64,000 nucleotides of DNA, from the NCBI GenBank assembly GCA_018267365.1, contig JAFDYQ010000007.1:1-64000 (forward strand). The letters are read 5' to 3'. The notes below the pieces were generated by a model. The model was not told the origin of the DNA. It worked only from the letters and a program-made list of their open reading frames with translations, and searched no databases. This document shows positions 60,010 to 64,000 of the stretch, one piece after another. Position 1 is the first letter of the stretch. Every line of letters begins with the position of its first letter. The position numbers and the translations under genes were made by a program. This DNA is from Bacteroidota bacterium (GTDB lineage Bacteria > Bacteroidota > Bacteroidia > Chitinophagales > LD1).

Positions 60010-60699
60010 TTAACCCTTCTGGAATAAGGTAGCGATGCCAAATGCTGCGCCTGCTGCCAGGGCACCTATGATCATTGTATTCAGCGCACCCTTGAATGGC
60101 GGCTGTCCGGTGACACGACTTTTGATGTAGCCAAAGACCAGCAAGGCTGCCAGCGTGACGATCACTGATATGATCAGCGCCATATGTACATCAGCCATGA
60201 TCAGGTAGGGTAGCAGCGGTATGAGGCCACCGGCTATATATGATGCACCTATAGTGAGGGCACTATTGCGGGCACGATTGGCGCTGGGCTCCTCCAGACC
60301 CAGCTCATAGCGCATCATAAAATCAACGTACTTCTTCTTATCTTTTGATAGTTCATCTACTATGCGGTCCTGTACCTCCTCAGCTATGCCATAGTGGGCA
60401 AAGATCTCCTTGACCTCAGCGCGCTCCTTTTCGGGAAAGGTATCTACCTCATAGTATTCACGGGCCTCCTCAGAGCGATAGTGCTCCAGCTCGGTGCGAC
60501 CGGAGAGATAGCCTCCCAGGCCCATAGCTATGCTACCGGCTGCGATCTCTGCTATGCCGGCTGTGACGATGATATGAGTGGAGTCTACCGCACCACTGAG
60601 GCCCGCGGCCAGCGCAAAGGGCACAGTGAGCCCATCGGCCATGCCTATCACTATATCACGGACCAGGTCTGAGCCCTCAAAATGTTTTTCCTCGTGCAT
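60010..60699 (-). CDS. VIT1/CCC1-family transporter
   Basis: From the ATG at 60699 (MHEEKHFEGSDLVRDIVIGM) the protein is 229 residues. The family pattern is complete: GMADGLTVPFALAAGLSGA in TM1, GIAEIAAGSIAMGLGGYLSG in TM2, and the cytoplasmic metal-binding domain with its glutamate-rich helices (~residues 70-140). Three further transmembrane helices follow. VIT1/CCC1 proteins move Fe2+ or Mn2+ across membranes, here most likely as exporters. Its upstream region carries the inverted repeat at 60745-60756 shared with the cco promoters, so it may be co-regulated. Confidence 0.92.
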   Translation of the reverse strand: MHEEKHFEGSDLVRDIVIGMADGLTVPFALAAGLSGAVDSTHIIVTAGIAEIAAGSIAMGLGGYLSGRTELEHYRSEEAREYYEVDTFPEKERAEVKEIFAHYGIAEEVQDRIVDELSKDKKKYVDFMMRYELGLEEPSANRARNSALTIGASYIAGGLIPLLPYLIMADVHMALIISVIVTLAALLVFGYIKSRVTGQPPFKGALNTMIIGALAAGAAFGIATLFQKG

Positions 60700-60744
60700 G
60701 CGATGCAAATTAGGATTTAATCCCAATGATAGAAAGCACGATGC

Positions 60745-60809
60745 TGACAAATGTCATACAGCGCGCTAACGGGCCTCACTCTTTTGCTATGGCAAACAGA
60801 TGACCTTTG
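60745..60809 (+). promoter_or_regulatory. CRP/FNR-type site and promoter of the ccoI operon
   Basis: An inverted repeat TGACAAATGTCA (60745-60756) lies 57 nt (start to start) ahead of the -7-like box GACCTTTG (60802-60809). The ATG of the first gene is at 60830. TTTTG at 60782-60786 is a possible -33 element. The -7 box is itself inside a weaker repeat TGAC-N6-GTCA (60801-60814). The arrangement equals that ahead of ccoS. The repeat also lies 46 bases upstream of the divergent VIT1 gene. Confidence 0.6.
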
Positions 60810-60829
60810 TGTCACTAAAACAAAAAGTC

Positions 60830-61030
60830 ATGAAAAAGAATATCGGTGCATTTGATGGCGTTTTTCGTATGATCCTCGGTTTTATATTTCTCGCATATGG
60901 TATCCTGGCAGGACCATGGTGGATCGCGCTTTTCTCTTTGATACCTTTTACCACGGCAGCGCTTTTCTATTGTCCGCTGTATGATCTGGTAGGTGTGAGC
61001 ACCTGCGACGAAAGCGAGGTACAGAAGTAA
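60830..61030 (+). CDS. DUF2892 (YgaP-like) membrane protein
   Basis: From the ATG at 60830 (MKKNIGAFDGVFRMILGF) the protein is 66 residues. The DUF2892 pattern is clear: N-terminal NIGAFDGVFR, then two transmembrane helices (MILGFIFLAYGILAG and WWIALFSLIPFTTAALFY), then CPLYDLVGVSTC with two cysteines. Such proteins accompany rhodanese or respiratory genes; function is not established. It starts the operon and ends 2 bases before ccoI. Confidence 0.88.
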   Translation: MKKNIGAFDGVFRMILGFIFLAYGILAGPWWIALFSLIPFTTAALFYCPLYDLVGVSTCDESEVQK

Positions 61031-61032
61031 TC

Positions 61033-63453
61033 ATGTCTACCGCTACGTACAGCCTGGCCGGCAGCCAGGCTGTCTGCTATCACTGTGGTGAGCCCTGTGA
61101 GGCAGATAGCATGGTCTATGATGATAAACCATTCTGCTGCGCCGGCTGCAAAACAGTATATGAGCTGCTGGCAGGTAATGACCTGAGCTGCTACTATGAT
61201 CTGAATGCTAAGCCAGGCACTGCTCAGAAGGCGGGCCGCAGCCGGGTGAAATATGACTGGCTCGATGACCCGCAGGCTGCGTCCAGGCTCATACAGTATA
61301 CAGATGATGAGATAGCCATAGCCAGTTTCCAGATACCTACTATACACTGCAGCTCCTGCATCTACCTGCTGGAGAATGTCTATAGGATACAGCCTGCTAT
61401 AGTCAGGTCTCAGGTAGATTTTGTGCACAAGACTTTGCGCCTGACCTTTCGCAAGAAGGATATAAGCCTGCGCCAGGCCGTAGAGCTGATAGCCAGCCTG
61501 GGCTATGAGCCTCAGCTGACACTACGAGATCTGGAGACTAAGAAGACCAGCTCGACCACCCGGTCATACTATCTCAAAATAGGCGTGGCCTTTTTTGCTT
61601 TTGGCAATATTATGCTACTCAGCTTCCCGGAGTACCTGGGTATAGATGCACTGAGCGAGACACCCCTGCGCCACTTCTTTGGCTACCTCAATTTTCTTTT
61701 GGCACTGCCGGTCATATTGTATAGTGCCAGGGAGTTTTTTCAGTCTGCCTATGGTGCGCTGCGCCAGCGATCTACTAATATGGATATACCCATCGCACTG
61801 GGCATGATCGTCATGTTTCTGCGCAGCAGCTACGATATCTTTATGCTGCAGGGGGCGGGCTATATGGATACCCTGGCTAGCCTCACCCTCCTGATGCTGA
61901 TAGGCAGGCTCTTTCAGAATAAAACCTATGCTACGCTTGCTTTTGACAGGGATTATAAATCCTACTTTCCGGTAGCTATCACCGTAGCTCGCGATGGCCA
62001 CGAAGCCAGTATCCCGCTATCAGGCCTGGTCATAGGAGATGAGATCATCGTACGCAATGAAGAACTGATCCCTGCGGACTCTATACTACTGACCGGAGAG
62101 GCCATGATGGACTATAGCTTTGTGACAGGGGAGTCTGTGCCTGTGCCAAAGAAGCCCGGTGACATGATCTATGCCGGTGGCAAACAAACGGGAAGCACGA
62201 TCTCTATGACTGTAGTGAAGGACGTCTCACACTCCTACCTGACCCAGCTATGGAATGATGATGCCTTTAAAGAGGAGGAGGAGCCCGGCACTATCGCACT
62301 GGCTGATCAGGTCAGCAGGTATTTCACTCCTGCTGTGCTGCTCATAGCTATAGCGGCCGGAGCATACTGGGCCCGCACGGACATGCACCGCGCTATGAAT
62401 GCCTTCACAGCTGTACTGATCATCACTTGCCCCTGCGCGCTGGCGCTATCGGCTCCCTTTACACTAGGCAATGCCATACGCATACTGGCAAAGTATGGAA
62501 TCTACCTCAAGAATGCGACAGTGATAGAAAAGATCACCACTATCCGCTCTATCATCTTTGACAAAACGGGGACACTCACAGACAAGAGCGGAAAGCACAT
62601 CAGCTACTCCGGTGATGAGCTATCTCCTGATGATAAGATGTATATAGCATCGGTCACGTATCACTCCTCCCATCCGCTTAGTCGCAGAGTATACCAATAT
62701 CTATCCGGCACGCCTACCGCGGTTGTGTCAGGTTTCCGCGAGGAGCATGGGCAGGGTATAGAGGGCACTGCAGAGGGGCATGTGATCAGGGTAGGCTCGG
62801 CGGCTTTTGCCGGCTGTGTGGATGCACAGACTGGCAGCCCCCAGGCTTCTGCCGTACATATATCTATAGATGGTGTCTGCAAGGGGCACTATGAGATCCG
62901 CAACGAGTATCGCACAGGATTGAATGACCTCATCGGTATACTACGCTCCAGATTTGATCTCTATGTCCTCTCCGGAGATAATGATCGTGAAAAGGAAAAT
63001 CTGAAGCGTATCATCCCTGCAGACCATCTGCTATTCGATCAGCAGCCGGCAGATAAATTGCGTTTTATCAAACAACTGCAGGAAAAACACACCGGCAAAG
63101 TGATGATGGTAGGTGATGGTCTGAATGATGCCGGTGCGCTCCGCCAGAGCGATGTAGGTCTTGTAGTTTCGGATGATACCAATAACTTCTCCCCGGCCTG
63201 TGATGCTATTATAGATGCCAGACGCTTCGACGGTATAGACCATCTCATCAGCTATGCTGGTGATGCTATGCATATCATCAAGCTGAGCTATGGTATATCG
63301 CTGCTATATAATATGGCAGGCATATACATAGCGGCGCAGGGTACTATGAGCCCGCTCGTGGCCGCGATCCTGATGCCGATCAGTAGTATCACCATTATCA
63401 GTTTTAGCACATTATTATCATGGATAGCAGCCCACAGGAGGGGCTTGGTATGA
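61033..63453 (+). CDS. ccoI: Copper-exporting P-type ATPase for cbb3 oxidase (CcoI/FixI)
   Basis: The 806-residue P1B-type ATPase has an N-terminal cysteine-rich metal-binding domain (CYHCGEPC and FCCAGC, ~15-41) and an HMA-like domain with CSSC (~107-110). About eight transmembrane helices follow. The actuator has TGESVPVPKKPGD (~370), and the membrane metal site is C466-P-C468. The phosphorylation motif D510-KTGT, the HP-type loop SSHPLS and GDGLND (694-699) complete the catalytic set. CcoI moves copper to the periplasmic side for insertion into the CuB centre of cbb3 oxidase. The order ccoI-ccoS-ccoN supports this over a general CopA. Confidence 0.95.
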   Translation: MSTATYSLAGSQAVCYHCGEPCEADSMVYDDKPFCCAGCKTVYELLAGNDLSCYYDLNAKPGTAQKAGRSRVKYDWLDDPQAASRLIQYTDDEIAIASFQIPTIHCSSCIYLLENVYRIQPAIVRSQVDFVHKTLRLTFRKKDISLRQAVELIASLGYEPQLTLRDLETKKTSSTTRSYYLKIGVAFFAFGNIMLLSFPEYLGIDALSETPLRHFFGYLNFLLALPVILYSAREFFQSAYGALRQRSTNMDIPIALGMIVMFLRSSYDIFMLQGAGYMDTLASLTLLMLIGRLFQNKTYATLAFDRDYKSYFPVAITVARDGHEASIPLSGLVIGDEIIVRNEELIPADSILLTGEAMMDYSFVTGESVPVPKKPGDMIYAGGKQTGSTISMTVVKDVSHSYLTQLWNDDAFKEEEEPGTIALADQVSRYFTPAVLLIAIAAGAYWARTDMHRAMNAFTAVLIITCPCALALSAPFTLGNAIRILAKYGIYLKNATVIEKITTIRSIIFDKTGTLTDKSGKHISYSGDELSPDDKMYIASVTYHSSHPLSRRVYQYLSGTPTAVVSGFREEHGQGIEGTAEGHVIRVGSAAFAGCVDAQTGSPQASAVHISIDGVCKGHYEIRNEYRTGLNDLIGILRSRFDLYVLSGDNDREKENLKRIIPADHLLFDQQPADKLRFIKQLQEKHTGKVMMVGDGLNDAGALRQSDVGLVVSDDTNNFSPACDAIIDARRFDGIDHLISYAGDAMHIIKLSYGISLLYNMAGIYIAAQGTMSPLVAAILMPISSITIISFSTLLSWIAAHRRGLV

Positions 63454-63471
63454 GCAGGTATCATCAAATCA

Positions 63472-63536
63472 TGACAAACGTCAGGTTTCCCCTTGTCAGG
63501 GGTCATAAGTCCCCCTTTCCCAGCCCTCTACATTTG
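63472..63536 (+). promoter_or_regulatory. CRP/FNR-type site and promoter of ccoS-ccoN
   Basis: The inverted repeat TGACAAACGTCA (63472-63483) differs by one base from the site ahead of the ccoI operon. It starts exactly 57 nt before TACATTTG (63529-63536), a perfect TAnnTTTG -7 box, which lies 20 bases before the ccoS GTG. The repeat centre would be about 60-65 bases upstream of the transcription start, a classical position for an activator. Confidence 0.7.
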
Positions 63537-63556
63537 CTATCGCTAATCATTAAAAA

Positions 63557-63736
63557 GTGAGCGTACTATTTGTACTCATATCGGCTTGCCTCCTGATGGC
63601 GCTGCTCTTTCTCCTCGCCTTTGTGTGGAGTGTAAAGGAAGGCCAGTATGACGACGATTATACACCCGCAATGCGTATCCTTTTTGACGACACGACCAGA
63701 TCAGATTCATCCAATAAAACAAATCCAGAACAATGA
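63557..63736 (+). CDS. ccoS: cbb3-type oxidase assembly protein CcoS
   Basis: A GTG at 63557 opens a 59-residue protein: MSVLFVLISACLLMALLFLL as a single transmembrane helix, then AFVWSVKEGQYDD, the CcoS hallmark (W-x-x-x-x-GQYDD). The variable tail is Asp/Ser-rich. CcoS is needed for heme and copper incorporation into cbb3 oxidase. The start is GTG, so ATG-only gene finding misses it. Its last bases ATGA contain the ccoN start codon, so the genes are translationally coupled. Confidence 0.9.
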   Translation: MSVLFVLISACLLMALLFLLAFVWSVKEGQYDDDYTPAMRILFDDTTRSDSSNKTNPEQ

Positions 63737-64000
63737 CGGTAGAAACTTTTAAGTATGACAACAGGTGGGTGCGCAACTTTGCTTTTGCGTCTTTCCTGTG
63801 GGGCTTCGTAGGGATGCTGGTGGGACTGATAGTAGCCCTGCAGCTTGTATTCCCTCAGCTCAATGTAGTAGAGTGGACCACCTTTGGCCGGCTACGTCCG
63901 CTGCATACTAATGCAGTGATTTTTGCTTTTGTAGGCAATGGTATTTTCATGGGAGTGTATTACTCCCTGCAGCGTCTGCTCAAGACGCGTATGTGGAGTG
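63733..64000 (+). CDS. ccoN: cbb3-type cytochrome c oxidase catalytic subunit (partial)
   Basis: The gene runs off the window after ~89 codons. Its start (MTVETFKYDNRWVRNFAFAS) is followed by a transmembrane helix (GFVGMLVGLIVALQLVFPQL), then FGRLRPLHTNAVIFAFVGNG, in which the histidine is a heme ligand position of subunit I, and GVYYSLQRLLKTRMWS. In many Bacteroidota ccoN is fused to ccoO; this cannot be seen here. High-affinity terminal oxidase for low oxygen. Confidence 0.93.
   Translation, partial: MTVETFKYDNRWVRNFAFASFLWGFVGMLVGLIVALQLVFPQLNVVEWTTFGRLRPLHTNAVIFAFVGNGIFMGVYYSLQRLLKTRMWS

Noticed and set aside
60006..60017. AGGGTTAACCCT palindrome as an operator
   Set aside because: It spans the stop region of a gene between two convergent genes, so an operator role is unlikely; probably chance or a weak terminator stem.

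Overview
The window comes from a bacterium of the phylum Bacteroidota, most likely a Chitinophaga/Sphingobacteria-type lineage (inference; no rRNA is present). The evidence is the number of secreted proteins with type IX secretion (T9SS) C-terminal domains, a PorP/SprF and PorE-like OmpA pair, a TonB receptor with a DUF4249 lipoprotein, CusA fused to TolC, a cbb3 oxidase locus, and several TAnnTTTG-type -7 promoter boxes, which are characteristic of this phylum.

Layout. 1-1550 is an AT-rich accessory patch: a phospholipase-D-like protein followed by a decayed M28 metallopeptidase. 1557-10657 holds rnhB and a 2756-residue T9SS surface protein with a ten-unit Ig-like repeat array. 10731-16852 is mostly housekeeping: an ABC-F ATPase, a stand-alone B12-binding protein, a very acidic small protein, gltX, a polysaccharide deacetylase and tatD. 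16919-18775 has two secreted proteins, one with an S74 tail-fibre chaperone end. 18907-19243 has tRNA-Ser(GGA) followed by a duplicated tRNA end and a large stem structure. 19305-25264 is a heavy-metal efflux operon (small protein, CusA-TolC fusion, CusB). 25268-27954 has a zinc-ribbon protein and a secreted M14 carboxypeptidase. 28012-32949 is an operon encoding a type B T9SS substrate, PorP/SprF and a PorE-like protein. 33254-39421 is a 2055-residue secreted protein. 39573-46264 has a thiolase, a DUF4249/TonB receptor pair and a second ABC-F ATPase. 46765-50571 is a beta-propeller/dockerin T9SS protein flanked by an imperfect inverted repeat. 50987-57591 has small membrane proteins, a DUF1015 protein, an OmpA porin with thrombospondin-3 repeats, mscL and pirin. 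57698-60699 has a membrane protein, an MbnP/MbnH-like pair and a VIT1-type transporter. 60830-64000 is the ccoI-ccoS-ccoN region, cut by the window end.

Two systems stand out. One is T9SS: machinery-like proteins and at least six cargo proteins share the window. The other is metal and respiration: CusA-TolC/CusB efflux, an MbnP/diheme peroxidase pair, VIT1, the copper P-type ATPase CcoI and cbb3 oxidase. Two promoters in the last region share the inverted repeat TGACAAAYGTCA at exactly the same distance (57 nt) from their -7 boxes, suggesting a common CRP/FNR-type regulon. No complete mobile element, CRISPR array or obviously new multi-gene system was found. The least explained structures are the tRNA-Ser downstream region, the repeat pair around 46.4/50.8 kb and the REP-like palindrome at 51.4 kb.
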